Both the position numbers and the translations under genes were made by a program. A stretch of DNA of 64,000 nt from Rhabdornis inornatus. Its lineage: Eukaryota; Chordata; Aves; Passeriformes; Rhabdornithidae. This document shows positions 14,401 through 24,651 of the stretch, in pieces. Positions within the stretch are counted from its first letter, which is position 1; each line of letters starts with the position of its first letter. Below the pieces are notes generated by a model. The model saw only the letters and a list, made by a program, of their open reading frames with translations. It was not told where the DNA came from and ran no database searches. The DNA lies in NCBI GenBank assembly GCA_013397075.1, contig VWZS01005937.1, positions 115,321 to 179,320 on the forward strand. The letters run 5' to 3'.

Positions 14401-15567
14401 TGATGGAATCAACCGACTTCTGTCGTGATCGTTACTCCCACTTTTCAAAGGAAAGACGGGAAAAATCTGACCCAGAATAATTTTAACGGCTAAAACACAA
14501 AACGCAAATAAACTCTCCTCATCCCTCCCTTCCCCCACAGTAACACTTCATGTTTGAGGCCACTTGGTTTTGTTTGTTTTTAAATTATATTACTCGGTCT
14601 TGATTGCTAAGACAAGAGAACTGCTCTGCACGTAAGCAGCTCGTTTCTTTCAAATATGCTAGTTAGCCACCTTTTGCAGGACTAACTTATTTCCACATTT
14701 CTCAAGAGGCACTTTTGGCTTTACCACTCACGACGTTCCCCCCAGACCTACTTGAGTGTAATGCAGGTCGCTCCGCCGCCGGGACCGCCCGTTCCCGTTC
14801 CCATTCCCTTCCCCGCTTCTCCCGGCGCGTCAGGAACGCGCAGCCCAGCGCAAGCAGCGTCACCCGAACCACCCAGAGCAGCCAGGGTTCCGTCTGCGGC
14901 CCGAACACCGCGAACCAACGCGCTGGGACTCCGCACTCCCGTGTCCGCGGCAGCTCCGCGTCGTCCGGGTAGGGGAGGGCTGAGCCGTAGCCATGAGGTG
15001 TCCCGGACGGCTGTACCCTCGGATCCCACCGGGCCCGGTCGCCCGAGGCTCCCCGGGCACTGCCGGCGGCCCGGGCAGGCTCTCCGCAAGCGGGCCGCTC
15101 CCTGGCCTCAGCGGTGGGGGAAGTCGCCAGACGAAGGGGGCTCCGAGTCGGGCGCCCTTACCTTGAGTAGGTACTTGTCCACAATCTCCAGGCCGCAGCT
15201 ACTGCACACGCACTTGCCGGGGGCGCAGCCCGAACCTGAGGCCATGGACCGCGGCGATGAGGAGGGCGACAGGGCAGCGGAGGAAGAGCAGGAGTCCTCG
15301 TCAGCTGCTGCGGGGCTGGCCTGCGGGAGCGCGAGGAGACCGCGGTCAGCGCCCGGCCACGCCCAGGAGCCCCACGCCGACCCGGTGTGGCCCACCGACA
15401 CCCGTGGGCCCCGCCGGGAGGGCCACGGCTGGGGCCAGCAGAGCCGGGAACTGCACCGAGCCGCGCCGGCCCCCCCGCCCGCGCACCTTCTCCGCCGGGC
15501 CGCCGAGCGCGGGCAGGTCCTTGTCCTCCAGCCTGCAGACGAACATCGGGTCACTCTTCCAATACAT
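5354..15567 (-). CDS. LHX8: LHX8, LIM-homeobox transcription factor (whole gene, 8 coding exons)
   Basis: Nuclear LIM-homeodomain transcription factor. In mammals the family member LHX8 acts in basal forebrain cholinergic neurons, tooth and palate mesenchyme and oocytes (established knowledge). The joined CDS, read 15567 down to 5354, is 81+159+122+221+104+96+184+77 = 1044 nt, giving 347 residues. LIM1 spans about residues 66-120 (starting CSSCGLEI), LIM2 about 127-182 (CSRCGRHI to CRVHYD) and the homeodomain about 216-275 (AKRARTSFTADQLQ to VWFQNCRARHKKH). The C-terminus contains SPPMLEEMAYSAYVPQDG and ends LPLSHT. The HVSPNHSS and LSPPMLEEMAYS segments separate LHX8 from its paralogue LHX6. 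All introns are GT-AG and every phase matches. The start at 15567 is fixed by an in-frame TAG two codons upstream (15571-15573). From memory, mammalian LHX8 is about 356-367 residues, so this form is slightly shorter near the N-terminus. No frameshift or missing zinc ligand was seen. Confidence 0.97.
5431..6146 (-). other. LHX8: LHX8 intron 7
   Basis: 716 bp with donor GTAGGT and acceptor TTGTAG. No repeat or coding content was recognised. Confidence 0.85.
6147..6330 (-). CDS. LHX8: LHX8 coding exon 7 (recognition helix and C-terminal region)
   Basis: Begins VWFQNCRARHKKH, the homeodomain recognition helix, and continues VSPNHSSTAPVTAV to LSPPMLEEMAYSAYVPQDG and MLTALHSYMD. Residue Cys in WFQNCRARHKK is typical of the LHX6/LHX8 class. 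The acceptor is TCCTTTTCAG and the donor is ATG|GTAGGT. The exon has 61 codons plus 1 nt. Confidence 0.97.
6331..7386 (-). other. LHX8: LHX8 intron 6
   Basis: 1056 bp, inside the homeodomain coding region. A moderately GC-rich patch lies near 6530-6660. No gene or transposon was recognised. Confidence 0.85.
7387..7482 (-). CDS. LHX8: LHX8 coding exon 6 (homeodomain helices 1-2)
   Basis: Encodes [20 protein letters not shown] through AERTGLSRRVIQ, the middle of the homeodomain. It has exactly 32 codons, phase 0 at both ends, acceptor CTTTTCAG and donor ACAG|GTAACA. This short exon is easily missed by simple frame scanning. Confidence 0.96.
7483..10006 (-). other. LHX8: LHX8 intron 5
   Basis: 2524 bp, interrupting the homeodomain between the Gln and Val codons. 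It contains the CR1 copy at 8331-8675; the rest is unremarkable. Confidence 0.85.
8331..8675 (-). mobile_element. CR1 LINE 3' fragment in LHX8 intron 5
   Basis: Plus-strand text begins TCATAGAATCACAGACTGG, then TTTGGGTTGGAAGGGACCTT and CCATGGGCAGGGACACCTCT, which is the reverse complement of a CR1 3' end. The element therefore reads on the minus strand, the same sense as LHX8. It is 5'-truncated, as is usual for CR1. The far edge near 8675 is approximate. Confidence 0.93.
10007..10110 (-). CDS. LHX8: LHX8 coding exon 5 (linker and N-terminal homeodomain)
   Basis: Encodes NGISVEGALLTEQDVNHPKP, then AKRARTSFTADQLQ, the N-terminal arm and start of helix 1 of the homeodomain. The acceptor is ATGTTTCAG and the donor is CTCCAG|GTAGAC. 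It has 2 nt of a split Gly codon plus 34 codons and ends in phase 0. Confidence 0.96.
10111..10619 (-). other. LHX8: LHX8 intron 4
   Basis: 509 bp. An A/AC-rich low-complexity stretch lies at about 10370-10460 on the plus strand. No other content was recognised. Confidence 0.85.
10620..10840 (-). CDS. LHX8: LHX8 coding exon 4 (LIM2)
   Basis: Encodes RYGTRCSRCGRHIHSTDWVRR through VEEKVLCRVHYDCMLDNLKREVEN, the complete second LIM zinc-finger pair plus the linker toward the homeodomain. The acceptor is TCTCTTGCAG at 10841 and the donor is G|GTAACA. The exon has 221 nt: 1 nt finishing the split Arg codon, 73 full codons and 1 nt of a split Gly codon. Confidence 0.97.
10900..10938. repeat. 13-bp tandem repeat, about 3 copies
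   Basis: Unit CCGGGCACGGCTA starts at 10900 and 10913, with a diverged third copy at 10926. It lies about 60 bp upstream, in the sense of the gene, of the LHX8 exon 4 acceptor. Confidence 0.8.
10984..11030. repeat. A-rich low-complexity run
   Basis: Runs of A interrupted by single C on the plus strand; on the LHX8 sense strand this is a long T tract within intron 3. Confidence 0.9.
12339..12460 (-). CDS. LHX8: LHX8 coding exon 3 (rest of LIM1)
   Basis: Begins VNDLCWHVRCLSCSVCR and ends FCKLDYF plus two bases of an Arg codon. It supplies the remaining LIM1 zinc ligands (His, Cys, Cys, Cys, Cys, Asp). The acceptor is GTTTTTGCAG and the donor is AG|GTATAT. The exon has 40 full codons plus 2 nt. 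Confidence 0.96.
12461..15161 (-). other. LHX8: LHX8 intron 2
   Basis: 2701 bp between the two halves of LIM1. The part nearest exon 2 (above about 14750) is in a CpG island. No transposon or internal exon was recognised. Confidence 0.8.
15162..15320 (-). CDS. LHX8: LHX8 coding exon 2 (residues 28-80; start of LIM1)
   Basis: Encodes a serine-rich linker (DEDSCSSSAALSPSSSPRS), then GKCVCSSCGLEIVDKYLLK with the first zinc-binding Cys pair of LIM1. The acceptor is CTCCCGCAG ending at 15321 and the donor is AAG|GTAAGG at 15160-15161, phase 0 on both sides. A second AG a few codons inside (CCCCGCAG before CAGCTGACG) could act as an alternative acceptor and would trim the start by a few residues. 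Confidence 0.93.
15487..15567 (-). CDS. LHX8: LHX8 coding exon 1 (residues 1-27)
   Basis: Encodes an N-terminus beginning MYWKSDPMFVCRLED and ending GGPAEK. The MYWK start is shared by LHX6 and LHX8 forms known from mammals. The exon ends AAG followed by GTGCGC, leaving phase 0. An in-frame stop at 15571-15573 means the ATG at 15565-15567 is the first possible start in this exon. The exon lies inside a CpG island. Any non-coding first exon further upstream cannot be placed from sequence alone. Confidence 0.9.
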
Positions 15568-16445
15568 GGCCTAGCCCTACCACATACCAGCCCTCGGCGG
15601 GCGGCGAGCCGGCTCCGGGGACCCCGCGCCGGTCTCTGCTCTCAGCGCCTGCAGGAAAAAAAGTTTTGTTTTCAAGTGGGTGGACCTGCCCCGCTGGCCT
15701 CACCTCCTGCACAGAACCCGCCTTCCAGCGCGGCGGGGCCGTTATCTCCACTATCGAGCCCGTGAGGGCTTAGTGAGGGGAGGAGGCACGGAAACCCCCC
15801 AGCATCAACAACAACAACAAAAATGTACCCCCCCCCGCCCCGAGAACCCCCTCACTTGTCACATCTTTTGCCACAGCTTTCCCCCACCACTCCAGTCTAA
15901 GCACACATTCTAGTTACACCTCCCTATGAGCGAAGAAAACAAACACGGAGTGAACGCGAAAGCCCGTATGACGGGAGGGATTTTCCCACACTCCTGAATC
16001 CCAAAGCCCGAGCGAATCCTGTAGCTCAAACTCACAGCTCCTACACCCGTCTCACTACCTCACCTGCTGCTGGCACCTCCGAAATCCCGTAATAAAACCT
16101 TTCTCATTTAGCTAAAATAGAAAGGCCTGAGCTGCGGAAGCGTTCCTCCGGCTCTGAGCTCCCACAGGTGCTGCTGATTAACACCAGTGTCCCGGTGGCA
16201 CCAGGAACAGAAGGTGCAGAGGCTGGCTGCCCCTCACTACCTCCACAACCAGCTGGCGTCTCTCCGCGGAGAGGCTGTGGGTTACGGGCACCCTTTCTCC
16301 ACGATCACAAATCTTGTCCGCAGAGTTCCCTCACACCAAACACTGATGGTGCTCTCAGGACGTTAGAGGAGAATAAAGCAGTAGCTTGTCCTTCGCACGT
16401 GAGGTAAATAACGAAGTAGCTGCTTGTAGGCACGCGCTTCACCAG

Positions 16446-16464
16446 CCAGCTGTTTTTAATTAAA
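16446..16464. promoter_or_regulatory. Candidate E-box plus homeodomain palindrome upstream of LHX8
   Basis: CAGCTG (16447-16452) is followed directly by the 10-bp palindrome TTTAATTAAA (16455-16464), which contains TAATTA, the core bound by LIM-homeodomain and related homeodomain proteins. It lies about 0.9 kb upstream of the start codon. A motif match only; function is inferred. Confidence 0.3.
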
Positions 16465-16839
16465 CCTGTCGTTTAGTTTCCGTCTTTTCTCTCACCTCTG
16501 TGGTTCAGCCTCGCCTCACCACAGATGCAGGACATGTTGATGAGCCTCGGTAAAGCGATCTGAGAGAATTGCCCCTACATTTACAAATATGATGGGTTTG
16601 GTAAAAGGGAATTCTGCGTTTGTGGAGCTGTGTGAAAGGAGAAGCCGCTTACTGTTCTCCGTCTAAAAGAGATGAGCGTTGTTTCAAATCCCGGGACCCG
16701 ATCTTGAGGAACAGTAACTCGGCTGTGCCGAGCCCCTGTAAAGCCGGGACGTACGGTCAATTACTCGTTTGTCCAGTGATTTTAACCGATCTAACTGTGG
16801 GCAGAATCTCCCTGACATCCAGTCTCGGTGTCTCTGACA

Positions 16840-17500
16840 CCGCTGCCTCAGCGAGGCAAGCAGGGCGTGGCGTGGCTCGGCGCAGCGCGACCGACGCCCG
16901 ACCCGGCGTCCGAAGCCCCGAGCGGCGGCAGGCAACACGGACAACGCCGGGCCCTGGGAGCCCGAGCCCAGCCCCGGCCGACACCTGTGCTGGCCTGGAG
17001 CCGCCTTTCTGGCGTCTCTCCCGAAGACCCGGCATGTGCTTGCCCAACCTCCGACCCAAATACGGGCCCCGACCCGGCCCGAGCACCCGCCCCGCAGAGC
17101 GTCCGGTAACCGCACCTCTCCCCCCCGCAGCAAGGTTCCCCCGTGGCCTCTGCTCCCTGTCCGCAGCAGTGCAGGTCGGAGCGCCAGAAGCCGAGTGTTC
17201 GGGCGGCCCCGCGGGTCGCGGCGGGGCGGAGCGGAGCGTTCGGCTCGGAGCAGGACCAGCGCGGATCCTGCCGAGCCCCCACCCTGCCCCCCACGCGGAT
17301 CTCCCCATCCGTGACTGACAGAGTCACGACAGCACTACTGTCGTCTGTCGCACGTAGCACGACAGAAAATGAGCACCTGGCGGGGGGCTCCGAGGGATGC
17401 GTTGCGGCGGGGCCGGGACACCGTGACGAGAGCCCGTGAGGTGAGCCCGGACGCGGCGGATCGGACACCCCCGGGAGCAGCGTCGAGGCTGATGATCGTC
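16840..17500. promoter_or_regulatory. CpG island upstream of LHX8
   Basis: High density of CG and long stretches without stop codons in several frames on both strands. No protein similarity was recognised. It may hold an upstream LHX8 first exon, a divergent non-coding transcript or a Polycomb target element. Confidence 0.6.
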
Positions 17501-17749
17501 GGTGCTTTTCCTACGCCTTCAACGAGATTATTAATGAGGTTGGTGCGCGCTCCGAGGAGAGCTGCGGGTTAGATTTCTATGAAATAACCCCCTTCCTATG
17601 CGCTTTTTCTCTCTGGAAATACAGCAGTAAGAGTCGACAAAGTCAATCTGCGCGTTGTTCGCCGCGGCAATCGTGAGATTGCGAGCAGAGGTAGTTCATA
17701 CCGCGGTGCTGGAGGAAAACTAGAGTGCGGGAGATCCTCATGTTTGGTA

Positions 17750-18080
17750 GCGAGTCCGGAGCCGGCTCCGCCGGGTGACGAGCGGGCGCGGCCGCACCGG
17801 CCGCCGCGGTCTCTCCGCCCGCCCCGAGGCTCCGGAGCAGCCCCGCGCAGCGCGAGGGTCTCAGCGGAGGCGGGGCAGGGGACGCGCTGCGGGGTGCGGT
17901 GCTTGGCGGGGCTCACCCAGGGCCCCTCCGATGGCTGCGCGGAGCCGCAGGCTGGCTTGGCCGCTCCGGGGAGCGGGAAGTTCGGGGAGCCAGGAGGAAA
18001 ACGCGCCCGGAGAACAGTCCGTCAGCAGAGCCGGGTTGTTGTTGTGGCCGGAAGGGCTTCCCAAGAGGTGAGCGGTTTTG
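17750..18080. promoter_or_regulatory. CpG island upstream of LHX8
   Basis: CpG-dense block, for example around GCGGGCGCGGCCGCACCGGC near 17780, separated from the previous island by a less CpG-rich stretch. No coding content was recognised. Confidence 0.55.
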
Positions 18081-18329
18081 CAGAGCTAATTGGGGAGAGG
18101 CATTATTCCTGAGAAGCGGCCAGAAACGCGATAATGTGTACAGGGTGGACGTGGGAAGTATATGGGCTTGGTTATCCGGGATACACCTTGACCCGTGCAC
18201 CTTTAGCACCCATCTCTCCGAAGTCCGGTCTAAACTTCATCGCTTAAATTACACGCCCTCAATATTTAAGTGAGTATTCCTTGAATCGTTTTCTGAAGAG
18301 ATGGAAACCGGCAGACACGCAGACTCTAG

Positions 18330-19120
18330 AGAATTCCCGACTCTTGCGCACCCTGCTCTCTCTTTTGGGGCGCCGGGTAGGACCCCGCAGCGCGTCGTCG
18401 CACTCTCGGCAGAGACGGGAGGGAAGGAGAACCTGCCGGGGGGCGGGCAGGGTGGCCCTGGCCTGATCCTGCTGAGGCTGAGAGCGGAGAAGAGCAGGGG
18501 ACTCCGGCGGGGACTGTAACTGGTTCTGATTCCTCTCTCTCGAGAGTTATACCAAGATGTATGTAGGTGGGAGCGCTGACCAGTTGCACATAGAAGAGAT
18601 CTCTAAAATATTTGACGATACGGTACAGCACGAAGAAAACACTGAACGCGGAGATTTAGGGCTGTTTTAACTAGAAGGCGTTAGCACACGGACTCCTTCA
18701 TCAGAGACCGCACCGTGCTGCAAGTGCGTGCGGCAGGGTGCTTCCCTCTGGAGTCGTCTCCAGCGACACCGGCTCTCCCGTTAAAAGAAGTTGTGTAAGA
18801 AATGAATACGGCCACTGTGGTCAGCTTACGAAAACCGGGCACCGGGACCAGGGCCGCAGCGAAGCGGGTGCCCGCCCCCGGCCGGTCCCGTTGGGCACGG
18901 CGCTGCCGCTGCCCGAGCGCCGCTTACCAGCGCCCGCCCAGCGGGTCCCTCGGCGCTGCCGGCGGGACGGGCGAGTCGCAGGGCAGGGGGGAACCGCGGG
19001 GACGCGCCGTCCCTTCGGCCGAGCGCCACCCCATCCTCTGTCAGCAGCTGCTGGCAGGAGAGCTCGGAGAGGTGGGACGGCTCAGAGAGGGAAGCCCGAC
19101 ACCCGTGCGGGACAAGGTTC
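18330..19120. promoter_or_regulatory. CpG island upstream of LHX8
   Basis: Two CpG-dense patches (about 18340-18520 and 18830-19120). Open frames exist on both strands but lack recognisable protein motifs. Confidence 0.5.
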
Positions 19121-20199
19121 ACTTCCCCGGCAGCTCTCGTCTCTTGTGTCAACCTTTTCTTTGCACTACTTGCGTGTTTGTACGCCTGCGAGTTTCCAGA
19201 GGTTTTTCATCTGTAGATCGCCGTGTGTTGGCTGTAGAGCCTCTGTGGACTGTGGAGGAAAGAACCGAGCCAGCGCCCTCAGGCTTGCTCTCTGTGAGTT
19301 TGCACGCCCACTGATCCCAGCCAGTAGTAAAAGATGCAGGGTTTGGACTAGCCCTAAATAATTGACTCTGGACGGATTTAACGGGAAGGAAACGACCCCA
19401 GTCTCTTACCAATGACTGCTTTCCCAAATCACTGCAATGCGCTTTCCTTGGGTCGGGCTGTCTGTCGCCGGTTTGCGGGTCTAGGATCTTTCAGGGCTGC
19501 AGACATGCGACTTTCGTTCACGGCTCTTCCATTGTAGAGCTCTGTGTTGTTTACTTGTCAGTGGCAATATCAGTACTACGAAAAAATTCCTATTTCCTAA
19601 CTCGATTCCTGAGGCTGTGGTTCCCCTACCAAGACCAAGAATTTGATGCATTTTTTTTTCCTTTTTTGGTTGGTTGGTCTTTTTTAGTATTTTTTTCCTT
19701 CCCTTCAAGAGGGGTCTTGGAGTGGGGAGGCAGATGGCAAGAGGCGAGTCAGTGAGATGCAGCCTTGCATGTTTTTAGAGCGCTGGCCCTTGCACTGTGA
19801 GCAGAAGTGCAGGAAGTAATTTCGACATCCCAGCGTGGAACTTCTTCATTTATTTCAACTCTTGGTCTCTGCACTCTGAACATACAATCTGGCTGAAAGT
19901 AGTGTCTGTTCAAATCAAGTGTTGCATCTCTGCGTTCCTGAAATCGCGGTGAGCAGTTGATGTAGAAGTTGACTTTATAAGCATCTATGCTAATTGTGTC
20001 ACGCTGTCACTCAGGGAAAGTGCTGGGGACAGAGGAAATTAGAGCAGCGATCAGATTATGTACAAGAGCATTTTGCCCCTAACGTAATGGAAGGCAAAGC
20101 CAAACTGGAAACCATGGCGGGTTGTTTATAAATACACAGGCACAACCAGGATGTCCTGGCTTCGGTGAGCACGGTAACTCCATGCTGGAGGGCCCGAAA

Positions 20200-21210
20200 G
20201 GTATCGGGTCTGCCTGCCTGATTCCTTTCGCTTCTGCTCATGCGATGAATGATCAGTCTCTGGCAGGAGACCCGGGCCGTCAGGCGGGATAGCCTGTGCG
20301 GGGAGGCGGGGGCCGCAGTAGGCTCGGAAGGTTTTCGGCTCCTTCGGCCGTCGTCCATGCGGACAGGGCACAGCCGGAAGCCCCTCCCTGGACGGGCTTT
20401 GGGAAACACCCGGGGGGTGCGGCAGTAGGAGAGCTTCCCTAGGAGTTATTTCTGCCCCCCGTAGGCTGTCCAGCTGCTCCGAGGGCCCCTCCACCGGAGC
20501 CGCGCCCGGCTGGGGTCGGAGCCACCGACGGCCGTGCGCGCCGGCTGCTCCTCCCGCAGCCTGCTCTGCTGCGACCCGGGGAAGGGGGGAGGCTGCGCCG
20601 GGACCCGCGCAGGTATCGTGGAAACCCTGAACTCTCCCAGCTCCCCCGCGGAACCCCTTCCCGGTGGGCCCGGGGTCGCGCCCGCGGTCAGCGAGTCCAG
20701 CTGAGCGCGATCTCCGCGGCGAGCGCTGTGCCCGGCGCCGTGAGCACCGCGCCACTGCGGGCTCGCAGGGCCCCCGTCCCGCATCGCCCGCGCCTCGGGA
20801 CTCGTACGAGCCCTGTCCGGGCCGCGATGGCTGTCGGCGCTGCGGAGCTGGAAGGACAGAGCTGACGGGGAAGGACGCGTGGAGCGGGGGCGGCTGAGGC
20901 GAGAGTCCACGGCCGGCAACGAGAATTCCCGGCGAGCGGTGCCGGGCGGGCGGGCCGGGACCCGCCGCGGCTGCGGGAGCGGCTCGATGGGCACTGGGCT
21001 GTGCCGAACCGGACCGCAGCCTGCTCCTGGCCGCTCTGGCGATTGCCCCGAGAGGAAGGACTCGAGCTGGCCCGGGATTCGGAAAGAGGAGTGCTGGCCG
21101 GGCAGCGCCGGCGGCTGTAAATCCCCTCGGACGAGGCCGCCCTGTGCTCCGAGGCACCCTGCTCGGTGTCAGTCCCCGCCGACAGGGCACGGGCAGCCAC
21201 CGGTGTGAGG
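20200..21210. promoter_or_regulatory. CpG island about 5 kb upstream of LHX8
   Basis: About 1 kb of CpG-dense DNA, distinct from the AT-rich 19.4-20.1 kb stretch before it. A 371-codon frame crosses it on the minus strand, but its product is an Arg/Pro/Gly/Ala/Ser mix without domains, as expected from GC-rich non-coding DNA. An alternative LHX8 promoter or a lncRNA promoter is possible. Confidence 0.55.
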
Positions 21211-21240
21211 AACCGCAGCTCCCTTCCTCCCAGCACAGCA

Positions 21241-24200
21241 AATGCTTTTCAGAGAAAAATCAGAGTTTCAGGGCAGATTCATCTTTCAAATTTTCCCCCA
21301 GCTAATTTGTGACTGCGTGTTTATACAGTGTTAACTGTGTGTATTAAAGTGAAAATATCTGTTAAAGATCGAGCACATTCGGGATTAGCGAGCTAGAGAT
21401 GTTTTGTTTAGTAAGTGGGCAGGCTGGGAGGGGAGCTGATGAACGAAAGGTGATTCATTCAGACCAGGTCTGAAAAACACAGAGAGCCTCCAGAAACGGG
21501 ATCCTGATTTGCTGCCCACAGGTTACAACCGACGAAATGTTTGCACGTGTCTACAAGTAGATCAAGATTTACAGTTTTGTAACTGGTGTTTACAAAGTGC
21601 TACTGTAATGCTCCAAAATAAAATACATTTATTTGGAAAGTGTGGAGGCTGCAGGTTTTAAGTAGCAAGAAGTGCAGTGTTCTAAGTAGAAATGAGAAAT
21701 CTTATTCTTCTTGGTGCTTATAATTTTTAAACTGATCTGGCAACATTAACTCTTGACTGACACTTACAGAACTGAGTGGAGAAATTTTAGCTGGTGCCAG
21801 AGTGATGTTGATCTGGAGGAGAATGAAGTGCGTGAACAATACGTTTTTGATGTTGATCTGGAGGAGAATGAAATGCCTGAACAATACGTTTTTGTTCAGA
21901 CATCTTTTATTGAGTTTAGTGCCTGAAAGCAGTCCAGTGCTTTTGGGCAGGTGACAAAATGGGGAACACGGCATATTAATTTCAACACAATTCCCTTTGT
22001 CAGCCTGCTTGGTTTGAGCTGTTTTCTGAGTTTAACTAACCTGCTCACACAGGAGAAGACACTGTTAAGACTTAAAATACATCTTTGATCCGTGAGCACG
22101 TGGTGGCTGCAGCAAAAATCGTTGTTCTGTGGTACCTTGGTTATAATTATGGAATCCAGTCACAGTCCTGCTGCAGTCAGCAGTGCCCCAGCTATTGTGT
22201 CTGTGCTTTTGAAGGGCAGCAAGGATAAGTTTCACTGAGCATATTTAAAAAAGAAAAAAAAGTAAGTGAAGAGGCTGATTACTTAAACAGCATGTTAACG
22301 ACACAGTCTTGTTCATCCCACTGCTCTACACAAAGCTACTCATTCCATTTTTGGGGCCCAGGAGATGCTGTGCTCTCATTATGCACTCAGTACTCTATAC
22401 CCCACAAGGAAAGTCGACAAAAAATGAACTTTTTTATTGGTCGTCTGAGAGAAGCTTCTGTTTGTTGCTTCAGCTTGAGATTGCAGAGGGAGAAGAGAGT
22501 GACAGAAGGAGCAACTAATTTTAAAAGCAACTGTTTGTTTTAATATATAAAAGGAAACACTCAAAGAGGAGTCAGTTCTGGCTGATTACCTGACAAAAAC
22601 CAGCACTTCATCTTTTAATGTTTTGCTGTTCTTTGGTACCAATCAGAATGTTGGTGCTTGAGCCGGAGAAAAATTATTTCACCAACTCTCAAGAAGGTTT
22701 GATAGATGAAAGAAAACTTAGAATTGAGTGAAACACTGACTTACCATCAGGGTTATAGAGACTGTAATATTGTTGCGATTCTACTGTTCTATTATAAATA
22801 TCCAAACTCCTACATCCCCTTCAATCAGCCTCTGGTGACACTGAGAGGCAGATTTTCAAAACAAAGAATGCAATGGGGCCCTGGCTCAGAGTGTCACAAA
22901 AGTGAAGCCCTTGCACTGCCGTGCTCCTGTCCACTGGAAGTCTTCCAGTGTGTGGAGCCCAGTCGGGCTGGAGCCCAGGATTTTGGCAAGAGGAAAGACA
23001 ACTCTGTAAATGCCTGCCTGCTTTGTGCTCATCACAGCAGCAGCTGTGAGGACATCACGGTCTGTCTGGTTTTGCCTCCTAGATAGCTGCAAGCAGAGTG
23101 GGAGACATGGCCCCTCTCTGCCTCGTTTACTGGTTGTATTCTGAGACATTTTTTGCTGTATTTCTACTGTCACTGTGGAAATCTGCACTTTCTGGTGAGA
23201 CAAAATCACAGAGAGTTCAGAAATGAAAATTACATTTATCCTGTCTCCACTGCAGTTCATCCCAGTGTTTTGGGAGATTTTCATACTGATGTTTGATTGT
23301 TCCCCACATTCTCATGATGCTGCTTTATGTCTAAATGTTGGTGTAAAATGGGATATGCATGATCCCATAGCAAGTATTTCAGACAGCTAGATCTCTGCAG
23401 GAGTACAAAAGGAGAACATATGGATTCTATTCAGTGCTAGAGGCTATGAATGTGCTATTCAGCTATGATACATGTGACTAGATGACATATACAAGAAGAA
23501 TGGAGTCCGACCAGACAGCTACTACATCTAAAGACCAAGGAATGTAAGAAGGTGTCGGTATAATGAAGGACTTCTTCCCTTATTGAGTGAATAGTGGATA
23601 TAGGTTAAGAGTATTGATTAGTACAGCAGAGAAATGAAAATGTCAAATATGCAGTGCCTGGCTAACCACAAATACATCTTCTGGAGCAGACAGAGGCACT
23701 AGTTAGGGCTCATCCCTGCAGTAAGAGGGTGACTGGTGTGGTCTATGATGACAGTTCTTGAGGAGACACAGTTCAGTGCTATGCTTGCCAAACTGACAGA
23801 CAAGGTACGTTCCTCATTGCCCACTGTCCTGGGATTAGCTGAAAGTTCTCTCTGCAACATTTATGTTATGCTGTTTTTTGCCATGCAGAGAATTTGTGGT
23901 TAGCGTTGGTTGTATCTTTGGTGCATTCCAGGGGAACAACACTTCCTCTCTGGTGCTCAGGCTGCCTGAAAATCAACAGGTATGTTGATTCCCCTTCTTG
24001 AACTTCTCATTTGTGCTGCATACAGCTGCAAGCTCTGGCTCTCATCAGGCTTTAGGAGCAGCCCAACAGTGCAGGGTCACATTTGCCATCTTCAGGGGAG
24101 AGGTTTGTCCACCTGTGCAGGGGAGAAGTCTGGCCACCACTTGGAGAAAAATGAGATGAGAAGGGGGACAAACTGCATCAAGGTGGTTTGAGAGCAGCTG

Positions 24201-24651
24201 AACCATCCAAAAAATCATATGCTTCGTGTTATATTTATTTTCTGCTTTGTGGCAGGGTTATCAACTGCTGCACCAGGAGTTATCCCACGAGTGTCAATGG
24301 TGGGACATGTGTACGTCTGTGGGCAGGTAGTCAGTGTCTCTGTGTGTGCACAGGTGGGCTGACTTAGATCACCCAAAAAGGGTCAATAACTCTTGGACCT
24401 CTACTTGTCACATGCACATGATACGGTATGTGGGATGGGAAGAAACGTGAGGCCCTGTCCTCTGGTGCTGTCACATTCCCAGCAGCTCAGGTGTCACCAC
24501 TGCACCTTTCCCGTGTTTCTGCTGGTGCTGCAGCCCCGGGCCTCCCCCACAGGCAGAGCCAGCTCCCCTTGCTGTGGCAGTGTTGGGCACTGAGCCCCAG
24601 CCCTGCTGCACAGCCCTGCTGTGCCCATGGCAGCTCTCACTTCTGTCTGTT
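21241..24651. other. Intergenic region, no gene recognised
   Basis: AT-rich to mixed composition. A 46-bp tandem duplication lies at 21803-21894. No protein similarity, tRNA or transposon was recognised. Confidence 0.55.
21803..21894. repeat. 46-bp tandem duplication
   Basis: GATGTTGATCTGGAGGAGAA starts at 21803 and again at 21849. The two 46-bp copies differ at a few positions (for example AAGTGCG versus AAATGCC). Confidence 0.9.

Larger units (their letters stand above)
14750..15800. promoter_or_regulatory. LHX8: CpG island over LHX8 exons 1-2
   Basis: Very dense in CG dinucleotides by eye, contrasting with AT-rich flanks. It covers both 5' coding exons and the short 166-bp intron, and is the best candidate for the proximal promoter region. 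No TATA box was identified, and the transcription start cannot be placed. Long open frames on either strand here reflect GC content. Confidence 0.75.

Noticed and set aside
14752..15765. 337-codon plus-strand open frame over the LHX8 5' exons
   Set aside because: It is antisense to real LHX8 exons in a CpG island; the product is Pro/Ala/Arg/Gly-rich with no domain.
16680..16700. B-box-like TTTCAAATCCCGG resembling a tRNA promoter element
   Set aside because: No A box or cloverleaf could be found around it.
16620..17318. 232-codon plus-strand open frame
   Set aside because: Overlapped by similar-length minus-strand frames in the same CpG island; no protein similarity recognised.
20126..21241. 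371-codon minus-strand open frame upstream of LHX8
   Set aside because: Composition is typical of translated CpG-island DNA, overlapping long frames exist on both strands, and no recognisable motif was seen.
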